The notes: generated by a model not told the origin, from the sequence alone. Counted from the stretch's first letter, positions 16,247 to 24,442 are shown. The stretch is DNA of 40,117 nucleotides from a virus (IMGVR_UViG_3300009130_000065:1-40117), one strand, 5' to 3'. Program-made: numbers and translations.

Positions 16247-17561
16247 AAACATAAAAGCCTCTTCAGTTAAGACTGACAATATAACTACGACGATAGTTAA
16301 AAAAGAGAAAGAAGCTAACCAGAACATAGAACAGAAATGGGTTCCGTTTTTTCAGGACTCTAGCAATATATTTGTAAATGATTTAGCTAAAAGAGCTAGA
16401 CGTTCAAGTACTCATAGTAGTATCATAAATCAGAAGATTGCTTTTATTAGTGGTAAAGGTTTGACTTTTGAAGTTGACGGTGAACATGTTGATTATGACA
16501 AGTTACCTGAAGACTTTAAAGAGTGGTGCAAAGAAGTAAACCCAGAGGGGGACAGTCTGCATGATGTTATGAAGGAGTTAATCCAATCTTACGTTATAAC
16601 TGGGAACGCTTACACACACGTTAAAAAAAGCGGTGACTATACGGCTATCTACTCAGAAGACGCGACAACGGTTAGAAAAGGTAAAGATGGTAAAAAAGCT
16701 TATTTGTCTAACTTTTGGAGAGATATTGAATTAAGCACAAGCCCCACTCACGAATACCCAGTAAGCGAGATAAAACTTTACAACGGTACTGAAACAAATC
16801 ACTATATTAAACATCTACTTAGAAAGTATCCAGAATTTAGTTATTACGGGCTACCAGATTACATCGGAGCTTTAGACTGGATTGACATAGAGTATAGAAT
16901 GTCTAAGTACAATATTGATAAGTTCGATAACGGATTTTTTCCTAGCGTATTGATGCAGATGTTCGGAGAAGTTCCTGACGGAATGAACGCACAACAATAC
17001 GTTGAAAAGATTAAAGAAAAATTCACAGGTGAAGGTAACAATGATAAGATTCTAGTGGAGTTACTAGATAGCCCAGAACAGTCAGCAAATATAAAAGAGT
17101 TTGACAGAGAAAGAGACGGGGAGTTCTTGGAGCTTTCACAATTGAGTACTAAAAACATCATTACCGCTCACCGTATTACTCCTAGTTTGGCTGGTATAGA
17201 GACCGCTGGAAAATTAGGTAGTAACAAACAGGTTAAAGAAGAGTTTGATAAGTTCTTAAATAGCGTTATAATTCCAGACTTTCAAGAGCCTATTTTAAAG
17301 CACATTAACAGTATAATAAATAAAGCTACAAAGTTTTCTAATATCAAGGTTGGTATTCTTAATGTATCTCCAGTAGGTGACAGTGACAGAATAGAGCTTA
17401 ACGCAGTTATAACTATTAACGAAGCTAGAAACATGCTAGGTCTTGAGGCTTTAGAAGATGAAAGAGGTGACAGGTTGATAAACGAAGAGAAAGCCGTTTT
17501 AAGCAACGATAACGAGGAGAACAATACTAACATACTAAAAGAAGAAGAAGATGGCGTTTAA
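16224..17561 (+). CDS. Portal protein (445 aa)
   Basis: The layout of a phage portal is clear: VPFFQDSSNIFVNDLAKRAR near residues 40-60, then SSIINQKIAFISGKGLTF, an IQSYVITGNAYTHV core around 125, and FLELSQLSTKNIITAHRITP around 300 before the C-terminal helices. The protein forms the dodecameric ring at the head vertex, the gate for DNA and the docking site of the connector. It overlaps the next gene by 11 nt. It lies downstream of capsid and tail-tube genes and about 14 kb from the terminase, an unusual order. Confidence 0.9.
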   Translation: MSQKNQNKNIKASSVKTDNITTTIVKKEKEANQNIEQKWVPFFQDSSNIFVNDLAKRARRSSTHSSIINQKIAFISGKGLTFEVDGEHVDYDKLPEDFKEWCKEVNPEGDSLHDVMKELIQSYVITGNAYTHVKKSGDYTAIYSEDATTVRKGKDGKKAYLSNFWRDIELSTSPTHEYPVSEIKLYNGTETNHYIKHLLRKYPEFSYYGLPDYIGALDWIDIEYRMSKYNIDKFDNGFFPSVLMQMFGEVPDGMNAQQYVEKIKEKFTGEGNNDKILVELLDSPEQSANIKEFDRERDGEFLELSQLSTKNIITAHRITPSLAGIETAGKLGSNKQVKEEFDKFLNSVIIPDFQEPILKHINSIINKATKFSNIKVGILNVSPVGDSDRIELNAVITINEARNMLGLEALEDERGDRLINEEKAVLSNDNEENNTNILKEEEDGV

Positions 17562-18054
17562 CACTGAATTAATAACACCTGAAGAGGTTTCTGAAAATGC
17601 TATAAACGATAACTATTTCGATACGGCATATTTCGACAACTACATACTAACTACACAAAGAAAGTATGTTAAAGAGGTTTTAGGTGTTGAGTTTTATAAT
17701 GAGATACTAACACAGGTTGAAGGCGCTAGTTTAACGGCTGACAACACTATTATAGTAAACAACTTTATAAAGCCTATGCTAGCTCATTACGTTGTATATG
17801 AAGTGTATTCTAAGATTCACACTCAATTGACTAACCAAGGTGTTATGGAGAACAACACAGAGCGCTCAAATCAAGTTGAGAGTTTTGAATATTCACAGTC
17901 TAGAGATTTTTACATAAATAAAGCAGACTTCTGGAGAACAGACATGATTGAATATATAAAAGAAGCTAAAAAAGAAGACTCAACAAAGTTCCCTTTGTTT
18001 AAGGATTGTGAAGACACTACTCAATTAAATAAAAAAGGGATTATTTTTTATTAA
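17551..18054 (+). CDS. Head-tail connector protein (167 aa)
   Basis: A helical 167-aa protein of the gp6-like connector type: ITPEEVSENAINDNYFDTAY at the start, YVKEVLGVEFYNEIL, then the long helix FIKPMLAHYVVYEVYSKI. Such proteins stack under the portal and complete the neck. Overlap with the portal gene by 11 nt supports stoichiometric coupling. The assignment is by motif pattern and location. Confidence 0.65.
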   Translation: MAFNTELITPEEVSENAINDNYFDTAYFDNYILTTQRKYVKEVLGVEFYNEILTQVEGASLTADNTIIVNNFIKPMLAHYVVYEVYSKIHTQLTNQGVMENNTERSNQVESFEYSQSRDFYINKADFWRTDMIEYIKEAKKEDSTKFPLFKDCEDTTQLNKKGIIFY

Positions 18055-18068
18055 AACACATTTAAAGA

Positions 18069-19619
18069 ATGGCATTTCTACATAAAAACATAACAGACTC
18101 GGAAGAGATACACAACCCTAAATGGTTTAGCGGTGCTAATAATGGAGACTACGCCTTTAAGAATGAAAAAGGGGAGTTGGAAAATATAGACGAATTAGTT
18201 TTACCTACGGCTTTAGATTTTGTAGATGGTAGTTTAACACCACCAACAGAAAACACAGGAGATATTTACGTTTTATCTTCAGGAGCTAGTTTACATGCTG
18301 ACTGGGACGGTGTAAGCCTTCAGGACTGGGTTCGTTTCGACGGCGACTCCTGGAACAGTATTACACCTCAAAAAGGTTCTTTATGCTATGATAAGACAGA
18401 AGACTCTTTGAATTTTTACAATGGTTTAGAATGGAATAGCATGGGCGCTAGCTTTGGTTCTGTAGGTATTAGTGACAGCACTGGAGCTTTTACTTATTAT
18501 TCGACTCTCGCAGACGCATTGTCTGCTTCTTCTAGTGGGGATACTATACAGTTATTCTCAAACATTACAGAAACAAGTGATATAACGGTTACTTGTGTTG
18601 ATGGTGTTAATATTAATTTTAATGGGTATACATATACTTTAAACACATCAGGGACTTCAAACGCTTTTACTGTTGGGGATAGTGTTTCATTAGAAATGTA
18701 TAACGGTAAAATTAAAAGAACAGGGGCAACCTCAGCCACAACGTCAAAAGTTTCACTAAGAACTTCAGGAGCGGGAACCTTGACATTAAAGTCTATGATT
18801 TTAGAAAATGACTTCGGAAACGCGGGTTATATCTCGAGTTTAACTAGAACGGTTAAAGGTGGCGACTTTGTTGGTGAGACGCTAGGTGTTTTTGTGTCTG
18901 GAGCGACAATAGAAGACGCTAACGCTAGCGCTAACTCTGGGACTGGTTTGCAAGTACAGAATAGTGGTAACGCTGTAAACTGTTACGGGTTTTCAACTTC
19001 TGGATTTGGTTTCTACAATAACACTTCAAACGCAAATAATTGCACTGGAAGGTCAGAAGGAAATGTAGGTCTTTACTTAGGTAACGGTCAAAGTTATAAT
19101 TGTCAAGGGTTCTCTAGCTCTAGCTACGGAGTAAGTATAACTGGTACGGCTAAATTCGCTAATATTTTCGGTTTTTCTTCAGCTAGTGCAGGAGTCAGCC
19201 TTGTTGGTGAAGGGATAAATGTTACAGGATATTCAACCGCTAGTTATGGCATACGTTACCACTCTGGTTCGGGTAACCACGTTGTATCTAATGTAAAAGC
19301 TTTTTCTACTTCAGATGTTTCTATGTATATTTTTAAAAACGCTGGTAAAGTAGAATTTAGTAATATGGATTGCGACACAACTTACAATGATGCTACTGGT
19401 CACGCTATACTAATAGAGGGCGCCAGCAACGATATAATATTAAGCGGTGGGAGTTTAAGGGTTCATAACTCTTCGGCAAATTGTATAAATGCGTCTAGTG
19501 CTAAAAATTGTTATTTTGTAGGTTTAAAGTTTAGTAACTCGACTACTTCTGTAAACGCTAACATAACAAACTTACAAAGTAATTCACCAGACTCTTATGG
19601 AAATATAACAATAGGTTAA
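18069..19619 (+). CDS. Beta-helix tailspike or head-fibre protein (516 aa)
   Basis: Residues about 55-130 resemble a DUF2793-like module (GDIYVLSSGA, DWVRFDGDSWNSITPQKG, YNGLEWNSM). From about 150 to the end the chain shows short beta-strand repeats rich in Gly, Ser and Asn (GFSTSGFGFYNN, GFSSSSYGVSITG, GYSTASYGIRYHSG), the hallmark of a right-handed parallel beta-helix. Such domains bind or cut surface polysaccharides. No catalytic residues could be assigned. It follows portal and connector genes, so it could decorate the neck or head as well as the tail. Confidence 0.7.
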   Translation: MAFLHKNITDSEEIHNPKWFSGANNGDYAFKNEKGELENIDELVLPTALDFVDGSLTPPTENTGDIYVLSSGASLHADWDGVSLQDWVRFDGDSWNSITPQKGSLCYDKTEDSLNFYNGLEWNSMGASFGSVGISDSTGAFTYYSTLADALSASSSGDTIQLFSNITETSDITVTCVDGVNINFNGYTYTLNTSGTSNAFTVGDSVSLEMYNGKIKRTGATSATTSKVSLRTSGAGTLTLKSMILENDFGNAGYISSLTRTVKGGDFVGETLGVFVSGATIEDANASANSGTGLQVQNSGNAVNCYGFSTSGFGFYNNTSNANNCTGRSEGNVGLYLGNGQSYNCQGFSSSSYGVSITGTAKFANIFGFSSASAGVSLVGEGINVTGYSTASYGIRYHSGSGNHVVSNVKAFSTSDVSMYIFKNAGKVEFSNMDCDTTYNDATGHAILIEGASNDIILSGGSLRVHNSSANCINASSAKNCYFVGLKFSNSTTSVNANITNLQSNSPDSYGNITIG

Positions 19620-19639
19620 AAATTAAAAAAATAAAAAAA

Positions 19640-19822
19640 ATGGCAGAAATAAAACAAAGTGTAGTACAATTCAACTTGACTTCAGCACCTCAAAGAATGA
19701 TTATCCAATATCTAAACGAAAACGGTGAAGAAGTTCAGAACATCGTTAAATATGAAGAGTTAAGTCAGGAAGATAAAGCGGTGTTTGACTCCTTTAAAGA
19801 ATTATCTATAAATAACATGTGA
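19640..19822 (+). CDS. Small hypothetical protein after the spike (60 aa)
   Basis: A 60-aa protein preceded by an A-rich leader typical of Bacteroidota starts. The family was not recognised. Its place between spike and lysis genes suggests a small accessory virion or chaperone protein. A TATATTTA box at 19840, just after it, may start the lysis operon. Confidence 0.6.
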   Translation: MAEIKQSVVQFNLTSAPQRMIIQYLNENGEEVQNIVKYEELSQEDKAVFDSFKELSINNM

Positions 19823-19876
19823 GTTATGTAAAAATTCCTTATATTTACAAGAATAGAAAGGGAAAAGATTAAAAAA

Positions 19877-20173
19877 ATGTTAAACGTAGAAAATATTATA
19901 CAATTCGTCGTTTTGCTTGGGGGTATTGCTTCGACTTTTATTAGATTCAATAATAAAACCCAAAAAAATTCGATAATGGTTAGACAGTTGGAGAAGGACA
20001 TTAGAAGTGTTAAGATTGAACACGAAAAAGACCTCAATGAAATAAAAAGAGAACACAAGGAAGATGTGAACAACATCTATAAAAAAATAGACAGTTTAGA
20101 AGATGAAATAAGAAAAGTATATTCTGTTATTTGTGAGGTTAAAGTGCTTTTAGAAGCTAATAATAAAAAGTAA
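19877..20173 (+). CDS. Membrane-anchored coiled-coil lysis protein, spanin or holin candidate (98 aa)
   Basis: One hydrophobic segment at residues about 7-23 (IIQFVVLLGGIASTFI) is followed by a charged coiled coil to the end. This N-terminal anchor plus periplasmic coiled coil resembles inner-membrane spanins, and also small regulatory holin-associated proteins. Its stop overlaps the endolysin start by 1 nt, so both are translated together. Confidence 0.6.
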   Translation: MLNVENIIQFVVLLGGIASTFIRFNNKTQKNSIMVRQLEKDIRSVKIEHEKDLNEIKREHKEDVNNIYKKIDSLEDEIRKVYSVICEVKVLLEANNKK

Positions 20174-20667
20174 TGAATTTAAGTAAGAATTTCACATTAA
20201 AAGAGCTATTAAAAAGCAATACCGCTGATAGGTTGAGTATAAAAGAACAATACAAACCTAATGAAGAAGTAGTATCTAATTTAAAAGCTTTATGTGAAAA
20301 CATCTTACAACCTATTAGGGATTCATTAAAAAAACCGTTAAGGGTTACTAGTGGTTACAGATGCAATGAGTTGAACAAGGTTATCTCAGGAAGTTCTAGA
20401 AGCCAGCATGTAAAAGGTGAGGCTGTAGACATTGAGCTTTGGGTAAATGGAGTTGAAAAGAATGGTGTTTTATTAGATGAGATTTTGTCTCTTTACTTTA
20501 GACATAAGTTAATGTTTGACCAGCTTATTATAGAGTACCCAGACAAGAACGATGTCCCTAAATGGGTTCACATATCCTACAACGCTAAACACAACAGAGG
20601 CGAAATATTAATCGCTAAGAAAAACATTAACAACAAGACGTACTACATAAATAGTGACGAACTTTAG
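20173..20667 (+). CDS. Endolysin, peptidase M15-type (164 aa)
   Basis: The M15A zinc peptidase motifs are present: SGYRCNELN, then SRSQHVKGEAVDI, giving the His and Asp zinc ligands, and WVHISY with the third His ligand. The enzyme is expected to cut peptide cross-links of peptidoglycan at host lysis. It has no signal peptide, so release would depend on a holin. The last eight codons and stop are duplicated just downstream (see repeat at 20641-20699). Confidence 0.88.
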   Translation: MNLSKNFTLKELLKSNTADRLSIKEQYKPNEEVVSNLKALCENILQPIRDSLKKPLRVTSGYRCNELNKVISGSSRSQHVKGEAVDIELWVNGVEKNGVLLDEILSLYFRHKLMFDQLIIEYPDKNDVPKWVHISYNAKHNRGEILIAKKNINNKTYYINSDEL

Positions 20668-20699
20668 AATAATTACTACATAAATAGTGACGAACTTTA
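20641..20699 (+). repeat. Exact 26-bp direct repeat at the endolysin stop, period 33 bp
   Basis: The bases 20641-20666 recur exactly at 20674-20699. The first copy encodes the endolysin end YYINSDEL followed by TAG. Because the period is 33, the second copy lies in the same frame and encodes the same eight residues followed by TAA. Read-through of the TAG would add NN plus a second YYINSDEL. Confidence 0.9.
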
Positions 20700-20705
20700 A
20701 ATAAA

Positions 20706-20918
20706 ATGATTATGAAGAAAATAATAAACGCTTTAAAAATTCTTGTTACCAAAAAAGAGGTGGTTAAGAATGTAATAACAGGAGTTGAAAAAGTTTCAAA
20801 GGTTAAGCTAGATAAAAAGAAATTAGTTGTGTTAATAATAGCTATTTTAGCCGTATTGGTTTTGTCTGGAGTTATTTCTGAAGAAACTTTTATACAATTG
20901 TTCAAAGAGGTTAATTGA
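20706..20918 (+). CDS. Holin candidate, single TM (70 aa)
   Basis: A basic N-terminal half is followed by one strong membrane segment (LVVLIIAILAVLVLSGVI) and a short polar tail. Length, topology and place directly behind the endolysin fit a small holin. The family was not recognised. Confidence 0.6.
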   Translation: MIMKKIINALKILVTKKEVVKNVITGVEKVSKVKLDKKKLVVLIIAILAVLVLSGVISEETFIQLFKEVN

Positions 20919-20922
20919 TTCT

Positions 20923-20950
20923 TAGGGCTATTCTGGCCCATTGTTTTTTT
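20923..20950 (+). terminator. Weak terminator, first of a tandem pair
   Basis: GGGC pairs with GCCC across a 7-nt loop, with a T-run starting a few bases further on. A much stronger hairpin follows at 20966. Confidence 0.5.
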
Positions 20951-20965
20951 GTTTTGATAGATGGA

Positions 20966-20994
20966 AGGGGGTTTTTATAAACCCTCTTTTTTTT
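20966..20994 (+). terminator. Strong terminator abutting a promoter
   Basis: A 9-bp stem (AGGGGGTTT/AAACCCTCT) with a TTAT loop ends in a T-run of eight. The -7 box TATATTAG at 20996 starts one base after the T-run, so terminator and the next promoter are fused. Confidence 0.9.
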
Positions 20995-20995
20995 G

Positions 20996-21003
20996 TATAT
21001 TAG
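20996..21003 (+). promoter_or_regulatory. -7 box TATATTAG, predicted leaderless start
   Basis: The box ends 5 nt before the ATG at 21009. Its upstream element would fall inside the T-rich stem of the terminator. Confidence 0.5.
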
Positions 21004-21008
21004 CAACT

Positions 21009-21194
21009 ATGAAGAACAGAATAATCATTTTAATAATAATAGGCTGGGCCTTAATAATATCGTCTTACTTTATTGACTCATGGGTTTTTGAAGAAGTTGT
21101 CTTATGGGTTTTTCTTATCTCAGGTATAATAGGCATTTTATTTGTGTTAGGTTATTACATACACTTATTGATTAAACTATTTAAGAAGGATTGA
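21009..21194 (+). CDS. Two-TM membrane protein, second holin candidate (61 aa)
   Basis: Two hydrophobic helices (IIILIIIGWALIISSYF and LWVFLISGIIGILFVLGY) joined by a short acidic turn, ending in a Lys-rich tail: the topology of a class II holin. An in-frame ATG at 20961 is rejected because it lies in the terminator hairpin. The next gene starts within its stop codon region. Confidence 0.6.
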   Translation: MKNRIIILIIIGWALIISSYFIDSWVFEEVVLWVFLISGIIGILFVLGYYIHLLIKLFKKD

Positions 21195-21628
21195 AACTAA
21201 CTAGGTACATAATAAAAAAGGGTAAACACTATTCTAATAGTAGAAAGTTTAGGCCGTTCTTTTTCAAAAGAAGGGTTCTAATGTTTTTTATATTTACCGA
21301 TTCTTGCAGATACGAATATAAGAACAACCAAATAAAAGAACAGATTAACAAACTAGGTGGGTTCGGTTCTTTAAGACATCACAAAAATAGTAAAAGAATA
21401 GGTTGGAGATATAACCAAGAGCAAGACAATATAGAATTATATTCTTACAACTACACAAAAGGAGTCAGGACTATCGAATACATTAAGAGCGTTGAATTTA
21501 ATAAACTAGAAAAGGTTTTACTCCATACAGAAAAGCCCTTTAAATCTGGTAAACTGTTATTCCCTTACTTTGGCGGTAAAGCTGAAGCCACAAAAAACAC
21601 AAGCATCTTTCTAGGTTTCCTTATCTAG
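21191..21628 (+). CDS. Conserved-looking hypothetical protein, TTG start (145 aa)
   Basis: A basic 145-aa protein that starts at a TTG overlapping the previous stop by 4 nt; the first in-frame ATG (21281) would remove 30 residues including the GKHYSNSRKFRPF segment, which has the look of a conserved motif. The body (LGGFGSLRHHKNSKRIGWRY and IELYSYNYTKG) suggests a small beta-sandwich. Function is unknown. Its stop lies inside the palindrome at 21621. Confidence 0.6.
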   Translation: MKLTRYIIKKGKHYSNSRKFRPFFFKRRVLMFFIFTDSCRYEYKNNQIKEQINKLGGFGSLRHHKNSKRIGWRYNQEQDNIELYSYNYTKGVRTIEYIKSVEFNKLEKVLLHTEKPFKSGKLLFPYFGGKAEATKNTSIFLGFLI

Positions 21629-21643
21629 AATCATTCTAAATAA
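21621..21643. promoter_or_regulatory. Operator-like palindrome, copy 2
   Basis: A 23-bp near-perfect palindrome around AGAATCATTCT with one mismatched pair. It overlaps the stop of the preceding gene and lies 31 bp upstream of early promoter module 1. Confidence 0.7.
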
Positions 21644-21674
21644 CGTAAAAAAGTTTTATTTTTTTATTTTTCTA

Positions 21675-21714
21675 TTGCAGGATAATAAAAAAGCCTTATC
21701 TTTGATTATATCAA
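21675..21714 (+). promoter_or_regulatory. Early promoter module 1 (TTG-N19-TATCTTTG)
   Basis: The -33 TTG (21675-21677) is followed after 19 nt by TATCTTTG (21697-21704), and then by the inverted pair TTGAT/ATCAA (21702-21714) across the expected transcription start. The leader then reads CAAAAACAAAAAA and the ATG at 21733 is 28 nt after the -7 box. Four other modules share this arrangement. Confidence 0.85.
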
Positions 21715-21732
21715 AAACAAAAAACTATTATC

Positions 21733-22047
21733 ATGGGTTACATTAAAACAGAGAAAAACGGGAACAGAATAGAAGTTGAAATGAGAAACAACGAGAACGG
21801 GAACGGTACTTTTTATTACAAAGAAGACAACGAGTCTAAATATATCGAAGTTGATTTTGACTATTGCGTATCTAATATAGAAGTTAACTTATTGGGTGCG
21901 GTTGATGAATTTGATGTTGAGTTATTTGAATGTTCTTCTAGTAATTGGGACGGTGACTCTGTAGACGCTTCTGAAGATGTATTAAACGAATTAACTGAAC
22001 TTTTACATTACACCCTTGACGGTTGGGTTGAAGAAAGAATAGACTAA
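21733..22047 (+). CDS. Acidic early hypothetical protein (104 aa)
   Basis: The first gene behind early promoter module 1. It is strongly acidic, with the C-terminal half rich in Asp and Glu (NWDGDSVDASEDVLNELTEL). The family was not recognised. First-expressed small acidic phage proteins are often host-takeover or anti-defence factors, but nothing in this sequence shows such a role. Confidence 0.65.
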   Translation: MGYIKTEKNGNRIEVEMRNNENGNGTFYYKEDNESKYIEVDFDYCVSNIEVNLLGAVDEFDVELFECSSSNWDGDSVDASEDVLNELTELLHYTLDGWVEERID

Positions 22048-22057
22048 ATAAAAAGAC

Positions 22058-22267
22058 ATGAATACTAAAGATTTTTTACTAGACAAGTTAATAAGAATAG
22101 AAATATCTAACTATAGGAGACTTGGTTTACTTAATAATGGTAGATACGACAGGGAGCCTTCAGGATACTTTAAAGAGGTTAGAACTATCTATAGTAGGTT
22201 GAGTAAAGAAGAAATTGAAAAACTCATTAAACTAAAACCTAAGAGTGATTATTTTAACAAAGGGTAA
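22058..22267 (+). CDS. Early hypothetical protein, paralogue A (69 aa)
   Basis: It begins MNTKDFLLDKLIRIEISNYR, almost the same as the next gene (MNTKDFLLDKLIKLEITNYR), and the second half also aligns (SGYFKEVRTIYSRLS versus LSYFNQLRNIYSQLT). The two are tandem duplicates. Helical; function unknown. Confidence 0.7.
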   Translation: MNTKDFLLDKLIRIEISNYRRLGLLNNGRYDREPSGYFKEVRTIYSRLSKEEIEKLIKLKPKSDYFNKG

Positions 22268-22284
22268 ACAATTAATAAACAAAC

Positions 22285-22488
22285 ATGAACACTAAAGATT
22301 TTTTACTAGACAAACTAATAAAGTTAGAAATTACTAACTACAGATTAGACTTATGTATGGATAACAAGAACAGAAAAGCCCCTCTAAGCTACTTTAACCA
22401 GTTGCGAAACATATACAGTCAACTAACAAGTAAAGAGCTTTTAGAGGCTATTAATAGAAAGACTAACAATAAATACGTAAACAAATAA
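22285..22488 (+). CDS. Early hypothetical protein, paralogue B (67 aa)
   Basis: Tandem paralogue of the gene at 22058 over its whole length. The first 12 residues are identical and their DNA is nearly so, which suggests fairly recent duplication or continuing gene conversion. Function unknown. Confidence 0.7.
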   Translation: MNTKDFLLDKLIKLEITNYRLDLCMDNKNRKAPLSYFNQLRNIYSQLTSKELLEAINRKTNNKYVNK

Positions 22489-22497
22489 ATAATAGAT

Positions 22498-22737
22498 ATG
22501 GATAAACAAAAACTAAGTGGCTTTTTAAAGGAAAATTCCACTAAAACAAATCAAGAACTAGCTGACGAAATTAGAAAAGCTAGGAAGCTGGATAACAAAC
22601 ATAACAATGTGTTAGTATATCAAGAAAAGAGAAGTATCGACATGACGGCTGAAAAGCTTTCTAAATCAATTAAAAACTTCGACAGTAGTGCAGAATTAAC
22701 AATAACTATAAATAATAAGACATGGAAACAGGACTAG
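22498..22737 (+). CDS. Early hypothetical protein (79 aa)
   Basis: Basic and helical in the N-terminal half, with a short beta-like end (SSAELTITINNKTWKQD). It overlaps the following annealing-protein gene by 16 nt and so belongs to the recombination operon. The family was not recognised. Confidence 0.6.
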   Translation: MDKQKLSGFLKENSTKTNQELADEIRKARKLDNKHNNVLVYQEKRSIDMTAEKLSKSIKNFDSSAELTITINNKTWKQD

Positions 22738-23141
22738 AAAAAGCATTAAGAACCGTAGACATTAAAGGTAAGGCCTACGTTACGGTTAACGAAAGAATTA
22801 AGTATTTCAGAGAGCACTTCACAGGCTACAAATTAACCACAGAAATAGTTTACCACAACCAAGCTGAATACTTAACTTGGAAAGAAGGCGAAGAAGAAAA
22901 AGGAGCTTGGAAAAGCGCAGAAATTTGCTTTAAAGCCTCTATAGTTAACGAGAATAACGAAGTAGTAGCTACTGGTTATGCAATGGAAAAAGCGGACTCA
23001 AGTTACATTAATAAAACTAGTTACATCGAGAACTGTGAAACTAGTGCATGGGGTAGAGCTTTAGCCAATTTTGCAATAGGAGTTGATTCGTCTGTTGCTA
23101 GTGCTGACGAAGTTGCTAACGCTATAAAAAACCAAAAGTGA
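22722..23141 (+). CDS. Probable ssDNA-annealing recombination protein (Erf/Rad52-like group, 139 aa)
   Basis: The signature near residues 105-130 (YIENCETSAWGRALANFAIG followed by SVASADEVANAI) is characteristic of a widespread phage family usually placed with Erf/Rad52-like annealing proteins. An N-terminal VTVNERIKYFREHFTGY segment is also typical. Such proteins anneal single strands during phage recombination. The neighbourhood fits: an SSB-like protein and a RusA resolvase lie within 1 kb. The exact family cannot be proven here. Confidence 0.55.
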   Translation: METGLEKALRTVDIKGKAYVTVNERIKYFREHFTGYKLTTEIVYHNQAEYLTWKEGEEEKGAWKSAEICFKASIVNENNEVVATGYAMEKADSSYINKTSYIENCETSAWGRALANFAIGVDSSVASADEVANAIKNQK

Positions 23142-23368
23142 TGGGATTCGATAACACAACAGAGAACGCGAGCCAGTGGCAAGTAACAATAATTGAAAAC
23201 TTGTTACCATTGTCTTACATTCCACAACAAGAGAAAGACACTATTGAAAATTTAATCTTTGACACAGAGTTAAAAAGAGATAGAGCAGAAGCTATAATAA
23301 CATATTTAGAAAACAACAAGGTTCCTACGTTGGAACAAGAATTTAACAGGAAAATAGACGAAAAATAA
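23141..23368 (+). CDS. Small hypothetical protein of the recombination operon (75 aa)
   Basis: An acidic helical protein (QQEKDTIENLIFDTELKRDR). The ATG at 23141 overlaps the preceding stop by 1 nt; a GTG one codon earlier is less likely. It lies between the annealing protein and the SSB-like gene and may be their accessory partner, which is inference only. Confidence 0.6.
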   Translation: MGFDNTTENASQWQVTIIENLLPLSYIPQQEKDTIENLIFDTELKRDRAEAIITYLENNKVPTLEQEFNRKIDEK

Positions 23369-23390
23369 TTTTAATTTTAATTTTTATATT

Positions 23391-23666
23391 ATGGAAAACC
23401 AAGCAGAATTTTTAAACGGTTTAATTGTTAAAAAACCAAGAGAAGGAGCGCCCGACTTTGTAAAGGGTTCTATCTCAATCAAAAGAGAAGAGCTTATTCA
23501 AGCTTTAAGCGCTAAAAGTGACGAATGGATTAATTTAGACATTAAAGAATCCAGAGATGGGAAGTTATACGCTCAGGTGAATACTTGGAAGCCTAAAACA
23601 GAGGGTTCTTCAATACCTAGTGTAAGCAGTCAACCAGTTCAACCAAGTAACGATTTACCGTTTTAA
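23391..23666 (+). CDS. SSB-like single-stranded DNA-binding protein with SSB-Ct tail (91 aa)
   Basis: A short beta-rich core (VKGSISIKREELIQALS, then WINLDIKESRDGKLYAQV) is followed by a disordered Ser/Pro/Gln linker and the C-terminal peptide SNDLPF, which mimics the bacterial SSB tail (DDDIPF) that recruits replication and repair enzymes. At 91 aa it is shorter than classical SSB. The role in coating ssDNA during replication and annealing is inferred from the tail and neighbours. Confidence 0.65.
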   Translation: MENQAEFLNGLIVKKPREGAPDFVKGSISIKREELIQALSAKSDEWINLDIKESRDGKLYAQVNTWKPKTEGSSIPSVSSQPVQPSNDLPF

Positions 23667-23668
23667 TT

Positions 23669-24106
23669 ATGAACAGTAAAGAGATTGAACAACTAACGAA
23701 AGAGATAGAGGCTATTTTAGGCCTCTACTCTAACTTAGACGCAGACTTCAAAGACATTGATAGACTTATAACGGCTAAAAGGAAACTATGTTCTTACGCT
23801 TATAGATTTAGCGTTATAGTTGGAGAAGCTTTAGAGGCTTATAATCTAACCTATTGCAACAGAAAGAAAGTCTTTTCTGGTGAAGTGTTAGCGTTAATAG
23901 AGCAGGGTTCTCCAACAAATAAAGCTAATCTAACAGTAGAACTAAAACAATACATGTTAAGAGTTAACGAAGCTAGAAGTGAGGCCGTTTATAGGAGATT
24001 AAAGGCTCAATACGATGTTTTAAGAGATACTATAAATAGTATTACTCAAGACATTTCAACTATTAAAAACCAATTAAATGACTCAAGAAATAACGATAAC
24101 GGGTAG
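23669..24106 (+). CDS. Coiled-coil protein upstream of RusA (145 aa)
   Basis: An almost fully helical protein with coiled-coil ends (VYRRLKAQYDVLRDTINSI). It starts 2 bp after the SSB-like gene and overlaps rusA by 29 nt, so it is part of the same translational unit. The family was not recognised; a role in recombination is suggested only by context. Confidence 0.6.
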   Translation: MNSKEIEQLTKEIEAILGLYSNLDADFKDIDRLITAKRKLCSYAYRFSVIVGEALEAYNLTYCNRKKVFSGEVLALIEQGSPTNKANLTVELKQYMLRVNEARSEAVYRRLKAQYDVLRDTINSITQDISTIKNQLNDSRNNDNG

Positions 24107-24437
24107 TGTTCCGTCTAAAAGTAACCAATACAAGGTTATAAGGTTAGGAAATAGGTGTGGACTAGGAAAACAGAAACAACTGTATGAGTATGAAGATAGC
24201 TTTTCAAATCAGATGTTAGAATATAATTACAAAATGATTGAAGGTGAATTCAGATTCGAAATAGATGTTTATTACCCTAACAGAAGGAAAGACCTAGATA
24301 ATAGTTTAAAAGTTGTTTTAGATTGCCTTCAAAAGGCTAAGTTGATAAAGAACGATAACAAATGTATGGAGATAACAGCAAGAAAACACCTAGACAAGGA
24401 AAACCCTAGAGTAGTCTTTAAAGTTGTCCCTTTATAG
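24078..24437 (+). CDS. rusA: RusA-type Holliday junction resolvase (119 aa)
   Basis: The chain begins ITITGSVPSKSNQYK, the usual RusA N-terminus, and has the catalytic acidic block IDVYYPNRRKDLDNSLKVVL with the DLDN motif, then LDCLQKAKLIKNDN. RusA dimers cut Holliday junctions and resolve branched DNA before packaging. The length is normal for the family. The gene closes the recombination operon before a palindrome and a terminator. Confidence 0.9.
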   Translation: MTQEITITGSVPSKSNQYKVIRLGNRCGLGKQKQLYEYEDSFSNQMLEYNYKMIEGEFRFEIDVYYPNRRKDLDNSLKVVLDCLQKAKLIKNDNKCMEITARKHLDKENPRVVFKVVPL

Positions 24438-24442
24438 ATTCT

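Noticed and set aside
20961-21008. Longer N-terminus of the two-TM protein from ATG 20961
   Set aside because: The extension is encoded by the terminator hairpin; the promoter box lies downstream of it.
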